DNA from: Cupriavidus taiwanensis
GTDB taxonomy: Bacteria > Pseudomonadota > Gammaproteobacteria > Burkholderiales > Burkholderiaceae
NCBI RefSeq assembly: GCF_900249755.1
Contig: NZ_LT976854.1
Location: forward strand, 2,084,927-2,148,926
Length of the DNA: 64,000 nt
Direction of reading: 5' to 3'
In this document: piece after piece, positions 35,126 to 43,655 of the stretch
Layout of the letters: each line of letters starts with the position of its first letter
How positions within the stretch are numbered: position 1 is the stretch's first letter
Made by a program: the position numbers and the translations under genes
The notes under the pieces: generated by a model
Seen by the model: the letters and a program-made list of their open reading frames with translations, nothing else
Told to the model about the DNA's origin: nothing
The model's database searches: none

Positions 35126-35805
35126 GGCAGCACTCCCATCAGGTAGACAAAGGTAAAGACGCCGATCCAGACCACGTCCAGGAAGTGCCAGAACATCGAC
35201 AGGCACATCAGGCGGCGCTTGTTCTCCCGGATCAGCCCGTGGCGGCGCAGCTGCACCACCAGCGTGACCAGCCACACGATGCCGAAGGTCACATGCAGGC
35301 CGTGGGTGCCGACCAGCGCGAAGAACGAGGTCAGGAAGCCGCTGCGCTGCGGGCCGGCGCCCTCGCCGACCAGGTGCGCGAACTCGTAGATCTCGACGGC
35401 GAGGAAGGCAGCCCCGAGCAGCCCGGTCACCGCGAGCCAGCCCTGCGTCGGCCCCAGCCGACCGCGCTGCGTCTCCAGCATGGCAAAGCCATAGGTGATC
35501 GACGACAGCAGCAGGAACGACGTGTTCAGCGCCACCAGCGGCAGGTCGAACAGCTCGGCGCCCGAAGGCCCGCCCGCGTAGTTGCGGCCGAGCACGCCGT
35601 AGGCGGCGAACAGGCACGCAAAGATCAGGCAGTCGCTCATCAGGTAGAGCCAGAAGCCGAGCAGCGTGCCGTTGGGCACGTGGTATTCCTCGGTCAGGTA
35701 GAAGCGCAGCTCGGCGGGCTGCGCGCTCGCGCGCGGCGGCGGGGCCTCGTGCGGGCGCGCGCCGTCGGCGCCATCGGCGGTAAAGGGGACGAAGGTATCA
35801 GCCAT
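35122..35805 (-). CDS. cyoC: cytochrome bo-type ubiquinol oxidase subunit III
   Basis: 227-aa integral membrane subunit with five TM helices. Recognisable blocks: TEEYHVPNGTLLGFWLYLMSDCL, ITYGFAMLETQRG, FALVGTHGLHVTFGIVWL and CLSMFWHFLDVVWIGVFTFVYLMG. The ATG ending at 35805 overlaps the end of cyoB by 8 bp, and the stop overlaps the cyoD start. An upstream frame extension to 35922 lies inside cyoB and is not coding. Part of the tightly packed cyoABCD operon. Confidence 0.92.
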   Translation of the reverse strand: MADTFVPFTADGADGARPHEAPPPRASAQPAELRFYLTEEYHVPNGTLLGFWLYLMSDCLIFACLFAAYGVLGRNYAGGPSGAELFDLPLVALNTSFLLLSSITYGFAMLETQRGRLGPTQGWLAVTGLLGAAFLAVEIYEFAHLVGEGAGPQRSGFLTSFFALVGTHGLHVTFGIVWLVTLVVQLRRHGLIRENKRRLMCLSMFWHFLDVVWIGVFTFVYLMGVLP

Positions 35806-37801
35806 GGCTGGCCAGCAGCGCGTTGCGCTCTGCCTCCGTGCGATGGACGTCGTCGGCCGGGATGTAGAAATCGCGCTGGTAGTTGAAGGTATGGCCGATC
35901 GCGGTGACGAGGGTGGCGGCAAAAGCCAGCGCCGCCAGCCACCAGATATGCCAGATCAGCGCGAAGCCGCACAGCGTGCTCAGGCCGGCCAGGATGATGC
36001 CGGCGCCGGTGTTCTTGGGCATATGGATCGGGATGAAGCCCTGCGCCGGGCGCTGGTAGCCGTGCGCCTTCATCTGCCACCAGGCGTCGTTGTCGTGCAC
36101 CACCGGCGTGAAGGCAAAGTTGTACGGCGGCGGCGGCGACGAGGTCGACCATTCCAGCGTGCGCCCGTCCCACGGATCGCCGGTGACATCGCGCAGCGAC
36201 TCGCGGCGCAGGTAGCTCACCACCAGCTGCACCAGGAAGCAGCCGATGCCCAGCGCGATCAGCAGCGCGCCCACGCCCGCCAGCTGGAACCAGATCTGCA
36301 GCGAGTGGTCCTCGAAATGGCTGACGCGCCGGGTCACGCCCATCAGCCCGAGCACGTAGAGCGGCATGAACGCCACGTAGAAGCCGACCAGCCAGAACCA
36401 GAACGAGCACTTGCCCCAGAACGGGTCCAGTTGGTAGCCGAAGGCCTTGGGGAACCAGTAGGTGATGCCGGCCATCAGCCCGAACAGCACGCCGCCGATG
36501 ATCACGTTATGGAAATGCGCGACCAGGAACAGGCTGTTGTGCAGCGAGAAATCCGCCGGCGGCACCGCCAGCAGCACGCCGGTCATGCCGCCGATCACGA
36601 ACGTGACCATGAACCCCACGGTCCACAGCATCGGCACCTCGAAGCGGATGCGCCCGTGGTACATGGTGAAGAGCCAGTTGAACAGCTTGGCCCCGGTCGG
36701 GATCGAGATGATCATGGTGGTGATGCCGAAGAACGAGTTCACGCTGGCGCCCGACCCCATCGTGAAGAAGTGATGCAGCCACACCAGGTACGACAGCACC
36801 GTGATCACCACCGTGGCATACACCATCGAGGCATAGCCGAACAGGCGCTTGCGGCAGAACGTGGCCACCACCTCGGAGAACACGCCGAACACCGGCAGGA
36901 TCAGGATATAGACCTCGGGGTGGCCCCAGATCCAGATCAGGTTCACGTACATCATGGCGCTGCCGCCAAGGTCGCTGGTGAAGAAGTTCATGCCCAGGTA
37001 GCGGTCGACCGCCAGCATCGCCAGCGCCGCGGTCAGCACCGGGAACGCGGCGATGATCAGCACGTTGGTGCACAGCGCGGTCCAGGTGAAGATCGGCATG
37101 CGCATCAGCGTCATGCCGGGCGCGCGCATCTTGACGATGGTCACCAGCAGGTTGATGCCGGACAGCAGCGTGCCCACCCCCGCCACCTGCAACGACCACA
37201 GGTAATAGTCCACGCCCACGTCCGGGCTTTGCAGGATGCCGGACAGCGGCGGATACGCCAGCCAGCCGGTGCGCGCGAACTCGCCGACGAACAGCGACAT
37301 CATCACCAGCACGGCGCCGCCCACCGTCATCCAGAAGCTGAAGTTGTTCAGGAACGGGAAGGCCACGTCGCGCGCGCCGATCTGCAGCGGCACGACAAAG
37401 TTCATCAGCCCGGTCACCAGCGGCATGGCGACGAAGAAGATCATGATCACGCCGTGCGCGGTGAAGATCTGGTCATAGTGGTGCGGCGGCAGGTAGCCCA
37501 GGTTGTCGCCAAAGGCAATGGCCTGCTGGATGCGCATCATGACGGCATCGGCAAAGCCGCGCAGCAGCATCACGATGCCGAGGATCATGTACATGATGCC
37601 GATGCGCTTGTGGTCGATGCTGGTGAACCACTCGCGCCACAGGTAGCCCCACTTGCCGTAGTACGTGACGCCGCCGGCCAGCGCCAGCCCGCCCAGCGCC
37701 ACCACCGCGAAGGTGGCGATCAGGATGGGTTCATGCAGCGGGATGGCCTCCCAGCTGAGGCGGCCGAAGAGTTGCGTGGCGAGTTCGGATCGCTCCGACA
37801 T
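35798..37801 (-). CDS. cyoB: cytochrome bo-type ubiquinol oxidase subunit I
   Basis: Catalytic subunit of the terminal quinol oxidase: holds the low-spin heme and the heme-CuB site, reduces O2 to water and pumps protons. The 667-aa length matches E. coli CyoB (663). Diagnostic segments: TSIDHKRIGIMYMILG, AHGVIMIFFVAMP (heme ligand His), IWGHPEVYILILPVFG (CuB His and cross-linked Tyr), LVWLHHFFTMG (the CuB His pair) and LFLVAHFHNVIIGG (heme ligands). It is preceded by cyoA and followed by cyoC with an overlap. Confidence 0.95.
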   Translation of the reverse strand: MSERSELATQLFGRLSWEAIPLHEPILIATFAVVALGGLALAGGVTYYGKWGYLWREWFTSIDHKRIGIMYMILGIVMLLRGFADAVMMRIQQAIAFGDNLGYLPPHHYDQIFTAHGVIMIFFVAMPLVTGLMNFVVPLQIGARDVAFPFLNNFSFWMTVGGAVLVMMSLFVGEFARTGWLAYPPLSGILQSPDVGVDYYLWSLQVAGVGTLLSGINLLVTIVKMRAPGMTLMRMPIFTWTALCTNVLIIAAFPVLTAALAMLAVDRYLGMNFFTSDLGGSAMMYVNLIWIWGHPEVYILILPVFGVFSEVVATFCRKRLFGYASMVYATVVITVLSYLVWLHHFFTMGSGASVNSFFGITTMIISIPTGAKLFNWLFTMYHGRIRFEVPMLWTVGFMVTFVIGGMTGVLLAVPPADFSLHNSLFLVAHFHNVIIGGVLFGLMAGITYWFPKAFGYQLDPFWGKCSFWFWLVGFYVAFMPLYVLGLMGVTRRVSHFEDHSLQIWFQLAGVGALLIALGIGCFLVQLVVSYLRRESLRDVTGDPWDGRTLEWSTSSPPPPYNFAFTPVVHDNDAWWQMKAHGYQRPAQGFIPIHMPKNTGAGIILAGLSTLCGFALIWHIWWLAALAFAATLVTAIGHTFNYQRDFYIPADDVHRTEAERNALLASHG

Positions 37802-37882
37802 GTGGATCTCCAGGACAACAACGGCGTTCCAGGTTACGGTCTGTCGCGCACGGTCTTGCGCAGACCCTTGCGCGCGCGGCCG

Positions 37883-38887
37883 CTACCGCAGCAGCTTGCC
37901 GGCACCGGCCGCGCCGGCTTCGAACAGCGGCTCGCCCAGCGTGTTGCTGGCGGTGCAGACGGCGGCGCCCAGGCCCGTGGCGCGTTGCGCATCGCGGGCC
38001 ATCAGGTCTTTCTGGCAGACCTGTCCGGCCTGCACGCAACGGTTCACGATGGCATCGAACAGGTTGGCGTCGACGCTGCCATAGCGCCGCACCGGCTCGC
38101 GTTCGCTGGGCTGCGCCAGCTGCGTGTAGACGGCCCGGCTCAACGGCGCGCCGCCGGCCCGCACGGTCTGCACCCAGCGGCCGAATTCGTCTTCGCTCAG
38201 GCCATGGAAGCGAAAGCGCATGTGCGAAAAGCCCGCGCCGCTGTAGTTGGCGGAGAAGCCTTCATAGACGCCGGGCCGGTTGATCACCGCATGCAGCCGG
38301 GTTTCCATGCCGGGCATGGCGTAGACCTGGCCGGCCAGCGCGGGGATGAAGAAGGAATTCATCACGGTGGAGGCCGTGATCTTGAAGCGGATGGGCCGGT
38401 CGACCGGCGCGGCCAGTTCGTTGACGGTGGCGATGCCCTGCTCCGGGTAGACGAACAGCCACTTCCAGTCCAGCGCGACCACTTCGACGGTCAGCGGCTG
38501 CGTGCCGGGCGGCAGCGGGCGGCTCTCGTCGAGGCGGGTCAGCGGCTGGTACGGGTCGAGCTTGTGGGTGCTGACCCAGGTGATGGCCCCCAGCGCGATG
38601 ATGATCAGCAGCGGCGCCGACCAGATCAGCAGCTCCAGCACCGTGGAGTGGTCCCAGTCGGGGTTGTAGTGCGCATCGGCATTGGCGGCGCGGTAGCGCC
38701 ACGCGAACACCAGCGTCAGCACGATCACCGGCACGATGATCAGCAGCATCAGGCCGGTGGAAATGATGATCAGGTCACGTTGCCTGACCGCGAGATCGCC
38801 GGCCGGCGACAGCAGCACGGCGCTGCAGCCGCCCAGCAACAGCAGGACTGGCAGCAACAACCAGCGGATCGGGCGGTGCATGGACAT
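37883..38887 (-). CDS. cyoA: cytochrome bo-type ubiquinol oxidase subunit II (lipoprotein)
   Basis: Periplasm-facing subunit of 334 aa. A lipoprotein signal ends in LLLGGC (Cys21). Two TM helices follow at about 43-65 and 85-105, then a cupredoxin domain that lacks the CuA ligands, as in quinol oxidases: EVVALDWKWLFVYPEQGIATVNELAAP, MNSFFIPALAGQVYAMPGM and GFSANYSGAGFSHM. The ATG ending at 38887 gives a normal lipoprotein signal length; an in-frame ATG ending at 38932 would add 15 residues. First gene of the leftward cyoABCD operon and divergent from an MHS-type transporter gene. Confidence 0.92.
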   Translation of the reverse strand: MSMHRPIRWLLLPVLLLLGGCSAVLLSPAGDLAVRQRDLIIISTGLMLLIIVPVIVLTLVFAWRYRAANADAHYNPDWDHSTVLELLIWSAPLLIIIALGAITWVSTHKLDPYQPLTRLDESRPLPPGTQPLTVEVVALDWKWLFVYPEQGIATVNELAAPVDRPIRFKITASTVMNSFFIPALAGQVYAMPGMETRLHAVINRPGVYEGFSANYSGAGFSHMRFRFHGLSEDEFGRWVQTVRAGGAPLSRAVYTQLAQPSEREPVRRYGSVDANLFDAIVNRCVQAGQVCQKDLMARDAQRATGLGAAVCTASNTLGEPLFEAGAAGAGKLLR

Positions 38888-39055
38888 TGTCTGACCGGAA
38901 GATCGCATAGCTTTCGGGCCCGCGTCATTCATTTGTACGCCGCGGCGCAAGTGACTTAGACTGGTCTGAGCAACTATGGCAGTGTAGGCGCTCAAGTGCC
39001 ATTCTTCATGGTGCAATTTGCAGCGCCCTCGCTCACAGACAGGGGAGGTATGCCG

Positions 39056-40372
39056 ATGACCACCGCGACCCACCAGCACCGGGCGTCTCCTACAGCACCT
39101 CCCGCGCCCGGCGCCGCGCATGTCGCGCCCGCGGAAATCGCCACCGGCGTGGTGATCGGCCGCGCCTCGGAGTACTTCGATTTCTTCGTCTACGGCATTG
39201 CCTCGGTGCTGGTGTTCCCGGCAGTCTATTTCCCGTTCGCCGACCGGCTCGACGGGCTGCTCTACGCCTTCGCCATCTTCGCGCTGGCCTTTATCGGCCG
39301 GCCCTTCGGCACGACGCTGTTCATGCGCATCCAGCGCCGCTGGGGCCGGGGCGTCAAGCTGACCGCGTCGCTGTTCCTGCTGGGCACCGCCACCGTCGGC
39401 ATCGCCTTCCTGCCCGGCTATGCCTCGCTCGGCCACACCGCGATCATCCTGCTGGCGGTGTTCCGCACGCTGCAGGGCGTGGCCTTCGGCGGCTCATGGG
39501 ACGGGCTGCCCTCGCTGCTGGCGCTGAACGCGCCCGCGCAACGGCGCGGCTGGTACGCGATGCTGGGGCAGCTGGGCGCGCCCACCGGCTTTATCGTGGC
39601 CGGCTCGCTGTTCCTGTTCCTCAACCTCAGCCTGGAGCCGCACGAATTCCTCGCGTGGGGCTGGCGCTATCCGTTCTATGTCGCGTTCGCGATCAACGTG
39701 GTGGCGCTGTTCGCGCGGCTGCGCCTGGTGGTGACGCACGAATACACGCAACTGCTGGACGAGGACGAGCTCGAACCGATCAGCACCACCGAGATCGTCA
39801 GGAAGCAGGGCTACAACCTGCTGTTGGGCGCGTTCGCCGCGCTGGCGAGCTTTGCGCTGTTCCACCTGGTGACGGTGTTTCCGTTGTCGTGGGTCGCGCT
39901 CAATGGCTCGCAGCCGGTCACCGATGTGCTGGCGGTGCAGATCGCCGGCGCCTTCATCGGCATCCTCGGCACCATTGCCTCGGGCATGATCGCCGACCGC
40001 ATCGGGCGGCGCACCACGCTGGCGCTGATGGCCATCCTGATCGGCATCTTCAGCCTGTTCGCGCCGTGGCTGATGGGCGGCGGCCCGGTGGCGCAGGACC
40101 TGTTCATCCTCGTCGGCTTCGGCCTGCTCGGCCTGTCCTACGGCCAGGCCGCCGGCGCCGTGACGTCGAACTTCGAGCGGCGCTTCCGCTACACCGGCGC
40201 GGCGCTGACCACCGACATGGCGTGGCTGTTCGGCGCCGGCTTCGCGCCGCTGGTGGCGCTGGGGCTGTCGGCGGAATTCGGCCTGGCCGCCGTGAGCGGC
40301 TACCTGCTGTCCGGCGCCGCATGCACGCTGCTGGCGCTGCGCATCAACCGGGCGCTGGGGACGCATGTCTGA
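39056..40372 (+). CDS. MFS transporter of the metabolite:H+ symporter (MHS) type
   Basis: Inner-membrane transporter of 438 aa with 12 predicted helices. The start motif TGVVIGRASEYFDFFVYGIASVLVFPAVYF (shown here only for its EYFDFFVYG core), FIGRPFGTTLFMRIQRRWGRG between TM2 and TM3, and GMIADRIGRRTTL in the second half are typical of the MHS family (ProP, KgtP, ShiA relatives). These import carboxylates, betaines or shikimate-like acids; the substrate is not evident. ATG 39056 is favoured over 39050 because GGAGG at 39044-39048 then has a 7-nt spacing. Confidence 0.88.
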   Translation: MTTATHQHRASPTAPPAPGAAHVAPAEIATGVVIGRASEYFDFFVYGIASVLVFPAVYFPFADRLDGLLYAFAIFALAFIGRPFGTTLFMRIQRRWGRGVKLTASLFLLGTATVGIAFLPGYASLGHTAIILLAVFRTLQGVAFGGSWDGLPSLLALNAPAQRRGWYAMLGQLGAPTGFIVAGSLFLFLNLSLEPHEFLAWGWRYPFYVAFAINVVALFARLRLVVTHEYTQLLDEDELEPISTTEIVRKQGYNLLLGAFAALASFALFHLVTVFPLSWVALNGSQPVTDVLAVQIAGAFIGILGTIASGMIADRIGRRTTLALMAILIGIFSLFAPWLMGGGPVAQDLFILVGFGLLGLSYGQAAGAVTSNFERRFRYTGAALTTDMAWLFGAGFAPLVALGLSAEFGLAAVSGYLLSGAACTLLALRINRALGTHV

Positions 40373-40454
40373 CGGGCGCGCCGCGCCCGCACGGGTATCG
40401 CGGTAAGGTCGCGGCAGCACCCCGGGGACAGGCACCGGCGCGCGCCGTCACGAG

Positions 40455-40478
40455 CGCTTTCGGCCGTGGCCGAAAGCG
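40455..40478. promoter_or_regulatory. perfect 11-bp-arm palindrome upstream of the FAD oxidoreductase
   Basis: Arms CGCTTTCGGCC (40455-40465) and GGCCGAAAGCG (40468-40478) around GT. No T-run follows, so it is not a typical terminator for the MFS gene 83 bp upstream. It may be an operator; a -10-like TACAAT lies just after it at 40486-40491. Confidence 0.5.
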
Positions 40479-40512
40479 ACCTGAGTACAATGACGGCCGC
40501 CCCAATCCTCCC

Positions 40513-40533
40513 GTTCCGGATGTGATCCGGAAC
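40513..40533. promoter_or_regulatory. perfect 9-3-9 palindrome covering the ribosome-binding region
   Basis: Arms GTTCCGGAT (40513-40521) and ATCCGGAAC (40525-40533) around GTG, ending 8 bp before the ATG at 40542. It could be an operator, or an mRNA hairpin that masks translation initiation; no normal GGAG site is visible outside it. Confidence 0.5.
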
Positions 40534-40541
40534 CGAAGCCT

Positions 40542-41771
40542 ATGAAAACGGAAACCACGGACGTCGTCATCATCGGCGCAGGGCCTGCGGGCTCGGTCGC
40601 TGCCGGCTTGCTGCGCAAGCACGGGATTCCGGTGCTGGTGATCGAGAAAGAAACCTTCCCTCGCTTCTCCATCGGCGAAAGCCTGCTGCCGCAAAGCATG
40701 GCGTATATCGAGGAAGCCGGCATGCTGCGCGCGGTGGTGGAGGCCGGCTTCCAGTACAAGAACGGCGCCGCGTTCGCGCGCGGCACGCAGCGCACCGCCT
40801 TCGACTTCCGCCAGAAGTACTCGCCCGGCTGGGGCACCACCTACCAGGTGCAGCGCGCGCAGTTCGACCACGTGCTGATCCGCGAGGCCGAGCGCCAGGG
40901 CGCCGAGGTGCGTTTCTCGCATGTGGTGGAAAACGTCGACGTCAGCGGCGCGCAGCCGCAGGTCACCGTGCGCGCGCCGGACGGCAGCCACTACACCGTG
41001 CGCGCGAAGTTCCTGCTCGACGCCTCCGGCTTCGGCCGCATCCTGCCGCGGCTGCTGCAGCTGGAAACGCCGTCGGGCTTTCCGGTGCGCAGCGCGATCT
41101 TCACGCACGTGCAGGACCGCATCCCGACCGGCGCGTTCGACCGCAACAAGATCCTGATCAGCGTGCATCCGCGGCACCAGGACGTCTGGTACTGGACCAT
41201 CCCGTTCTCGGACGGGCGCTGCTCGCAGGGCGTGGTGGCCGAGAAAGCGTTCCTGGACCGCTACACCGGCACCGAAACCGAACGGCTGCAGGCGCTGGTG
41301 GCCGAAGAGCCAGGCCTGGCCGCGCTGCTGGCCGACGCGCAATGGGACACGCCGGCGCGCCAGATCGCGGGCTACTCGGCCAATGTGAAGTCGCTGTGGG
41401 GCAACGGCTACGCGCTGCTCGGCAACGCCGGCGAGTTCCTCGACCCGGTGTTCTCGTCCGGCGTCACCATCGCCTTCAAGTCGGCCAGCCTGGCGGCGCA
41501 ATGCCTGGTGCGCCAGCTGCGCGGCGAGACCGTGGACTGGGAGCAGGACTTCGCGCGTCCGCTCAAGGCCGGCGTGGACTGCTTCCGCGTGTTTGTCGAG
41601 GCCTGGTATGAAGGGCGTTTCCAGAAGCTGATCTTCCACCCCAACGCCACCTCGGAAATCCGCGACATGATCTCGGCGATCCTGGCCGGCTATGCGTGGG
41701 ACCGCGACAACCCCTTCGTCAAGGAACCGCGGCGCCGGCTGGCGGTGCTCGAAGAATTCTGCAGCGTCTGA
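40542..41771 (+). CDS. FAD-dependent oxidoreductase (halogenase/geranylgeranyl-reductase-like group)
   Basis: 409-aa flavoprotein monooxygenase-type enzyme. The N-terminal FAD site is DVVIIGAGPAGSVAAGLLRK (residues 7-26), with IEK of the second strand. FSIGESLLPQSMAYIEEAGM matches the flavin-dependent halogenase/alkylhalidase-like group, and ALLGNAGEFLDPVFSSGV is the second FAD motif. The halogenase-specific WxWxIP motif appears only in part, as VWYWTIPF, so the reaction could be oxidation/desaturation rather than halogenation. It precedes a FabG-type reductase gene by 94 bp. Confidence 0.85.
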   Translation: MKTETTDVVIIGAGPAGSVAAGLLRKHGIPVLVIEKETFPRFSIGESLLPQSMAYIEEAGMLRAVVEAGFQYKNGAAFARGTQRTAFDFRQKYSPGWGTTYQVQRAQFDHVLIREAERQGAEVRFSHVVENVDVSGAQPQVTVRAPDGSHYTVRAKFLLDASGFGRILPRLLQLETPSGFPVRSAIFTHVQDRIPTGAFDRNKILISVHPRHQDVWYWTIPFSDGRCSQGVVAEKAFLDRYTGTETERLQALVAEEPGLAALLADAQWDTPARQIAGYSANVKSLWGNGYALLGNAGEFLDPVFSSGVTIAFKSASLAAQCLVRQLRGETVDWEQDFARPLKAGVDCFRVFVEAWYEGRFQKLIFHPNATSEIRDMISAILAGYAWDRDNPFVKEPRRRLAVLEEFCSV

Positions 41772-41865
41772 TGCCCCGCGCCAGCGCTTGCGCGCGCGGG
41801 GATCGCGCCCATGTCACCGTATGCCAGCCTGCGCACGCGCAGGCGTTTCTGCCAGGATCACAGCC

Positions 41866-42597
41866 ATGAGCCATCCCACCGTGCTAGTCACGGGTTCGTC
41901 GCGCGGCATCGGCCGCGCCATTGCGCTGCGGCTGGCCCGCGACGGCTATGACGTGGTGGTGCACTGCCGCGCGCGCCGCGACGAGGCCGACTCGGTTGCC
42001 GACGCGGTGCGCGCGTGCGGGCGCAAGGCGCGCGTGCTGTGCTTCGACGTGGCGCGCCGCGAAGACGCCGCCAACGCGCTGCTGAGCGATATCGCCGCGC
42101 ATGGCTGCTACTACGGCGTGGTCTGCAACGCCGGCCTGGCGCGCGACGCCGCCTTCCCGGCCATGACCGGCGCCGAATGGGACGAGGTGGTGCACACCAA
42201 CCTCGACGCCTTCTACAACGTGCTCAACCCGGTGGTGATGCCGATGGTGCAGCGCCGCCAGCCGGGCCGCATCGTCACGCTGTCGTCGGTGTCGGGGCTG
42301 GTGGGCAACCGCGGCCAGGCCAACTACAGCGCGGCCAAGGCCGGCATCATCGGCGCCACCAAGGCGCTGGCGATCGAACTGGCCAAGCGCGCGATCACCG
42401 TCAACTGCGTCGCGCCGGGCCTGATCGACACCGACATGGTCGCGCCGCACGTGCGCGACGAAGCGCTGCGCATGATCCCGGCGCGGCGCATGGGCACGCC
42501 CGAGGAAGTCGCCGCCACGGTTGCCTTCCTGCTGTCGCCGGATGCGGGCTATATCACGCGGCAGGTGATTTCGGTCAACGGCGGCATGTTCGGCTGA
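41866..42597 (+). CDS. 3-oxoacyl-ACP reductase (FabG-type SDR)
   Basis: 243-aa NADPH-dependent ketoreductase. Cofactor loop VLVTGSSRGIGRAIALRL (residues about 5-22); catalytic Ser in LSSVSGLVGNRG, Tyr-x-x-x-Lys in ANYSAAKAG; and C-terminal GMFG after AGYITRQVISVNG. The CYYGVVCNAGLARDAAFPAM variant resembles FabG paralogs found in aryl-polyene and related polyketide clusters more than housekeeping FabG. No ketosynthase or ACP genes are in this window, so it may work with genes elsewhere. Start ATG 41866; the long open frame upstream overlaps the FAD oxidoreductase gene. Confidence 0.87.
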   Translation: MSHPTVLVTGSSRGIGRAIALRLARDGYDVVVHCRARRDEADSVADAVRACGRKARVLCFDVARREDAANALLSDIAAHGCYYGVVCNAGLARDAAFPAMTGAEWDEVVHTNLDAFYNVLNPVVMPMVQRRQPGRIVTLSSVSGLVGNRGQANYSAAKAGIIGATKALAIELAKRAITVNCVAPGLIDTDMVAPHVRDEALRMIPARRMGTPEEVAATVAFLLSPDAGYITRQVISVNGGMFG

Positions 42598-42615
42598 GTT
42601 GCCGCCGGCGTTCCG

Positions 42616-43521
42616 TCAGGGCGCATCGAAGCCGGGCAGCGCCGCGATGCCGGCCGCCAGGAAGTCCATCAGCACCCGCACCCGCGCCGGCTGGTAGCGC
42701 CGCGTCGGACTGACCAGGAAGGCCTCCTGCGCCGGGCCGCTCCAGCGCGGCAGCACCCGCCGCAGCGCGCCGCTGTCGAGCAGGTCCTGCACCAGCCACG
42801 CCGGCGTCATGCCAAAGCCGGCACCGGCAACAAAGCTCTCGCGCATCGCCAGCGAGTTGTTGACGCGATAGCGGCACGGCGCGCTCACCAGCGCCTGCCC
42901 GCCGGGGCCGTCCAGCACGATGTCGTCGCCCGCGGCGAGCCAGCTGAAGCGCAGGATCTGGTGGCGCGCCAGGTCGGCCGGCTGCCGGATTCTCGGATGC
43001 CGCGCCAGGTAGTCCGGCGCTGCCACCAGCAGGCGCTGCGACACCGCGATACGGCGCGCCACCACATGCGGCGGCAGCGTGGCGCCTAGGCGCACCGCCA
43101 CGTCGACACCGGCCTCGACCAGGTCGACGAAGCGGTCGTCGAACAGCAGTTCCACCTCGACCTCCGGATAGCGCTGCTGGAACGCCAGCACCAGCGCATT
43201 GAGCCGCAGCACGCCGAAGCTGGCGGGCGCGCTGACGCGCACGCGGCCCGCGGGCTGGTCGCTGGTGCCGCGCGCCTCGCCGACGGCCTCGCCGTATTCG
43301 TCCAGCACGCGCCGCGCGCGCGCGTAGAAGCGCCGTCCGGCCTCGGTCGGCGCCAGGCTGGTGGTGCTGCGCGCCAGCAGGCGCACGCCCAGGTCGCGCT
43401 CCAATGCGGCGACGATCTTGCTGACAGTCGGCTGCGTCGACTGCTGCTCGCGCGCCACCGCCGACAGGCTGCCCAGCTCCACCGCGCGCACGAAGACCTG
43501 CATTGCCCGGATGGTGTCCAT
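42616..43521 (-). CDS. LysR-family transcriptional regulator
   Basis: 301-aa regulator of the CrgA/DsdC-like subgroup. Helix-turn-helix in MDTIRAMQVFVRAVELGSLS and AVAREQQSTQPTVSKIVAAL; effector domain beginning at GRVRVSAPASFGVLRL. It is divergent from an SGNH hydrolase gene, 134 bp apart, with a perfect 7-5-7 palindrome just upstream of its own ATG, so it probably controls that gene and itself. It converges with the FabG-type gene with an 18-bp gap. Confidence 0.88.
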   Translation of the reverse strand: MDTIRAMQVFVRAVELGSLSAVAREQQSTQPTVSKIVAALERDLGVRLLARSTTSLAPTEAGRRFYARARRVLDEYGEAVGEARGTSDQPAGRVRVSAPASFGVLRLNALVLAFQQRYPEVEVELLFDDRFVDLVEAGVDVAVRLGATLPPHVVARRIAVSQRLLVAAPDYLARHPRIRQPADLARHQILRFSWLAAGDDIVLDGPGGQALVSAPCRYRVNNSLAMRESFVAGAGFGMTPAWLVQDLLDSGALRRVLPRWSGPAQEAFLVSPTRRYQPARVRVLMDFLAAGIAALPGFDAP

Positions 43522-43539
43522 GCCGCTCCTTGTTCGTCA

Positions 43540-43558
43540 TCATTCCGGATTGGAATGA
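43540..43558. promoter_or_regulatory. perfect palindrome between LysR and SGNH hydrolase genes
   Basis: Arms TCATTCC (43540-43546) and GGAATGA (43552-43558) around GGATT. A T-N11-A core of the kind bound by LysR proteins can be placed within it. It starts 18 bp before the LysR ATG, suiting autorepression. A related half site GGAATGG is at 43594-43600. Confidence 0.5.
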
Positions 43559-43655
43559 GCAATATGCCATTTTGCCTGCTACCTGGCATGAGTGGAATGG
43601 CCTAATTTTGGCGCCATGCCGGCACCGTTGCCGGTCCACCCACCAGGACCGACCC

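Noticed and set aside
35804..38959. 1051-codon rightward open frame opposite cyoABC
   Set aside because: Composition is His/Gln/Arg/Asp-rich antisense shadow of high-GC genes; the cyo genes on the other strand are certain.
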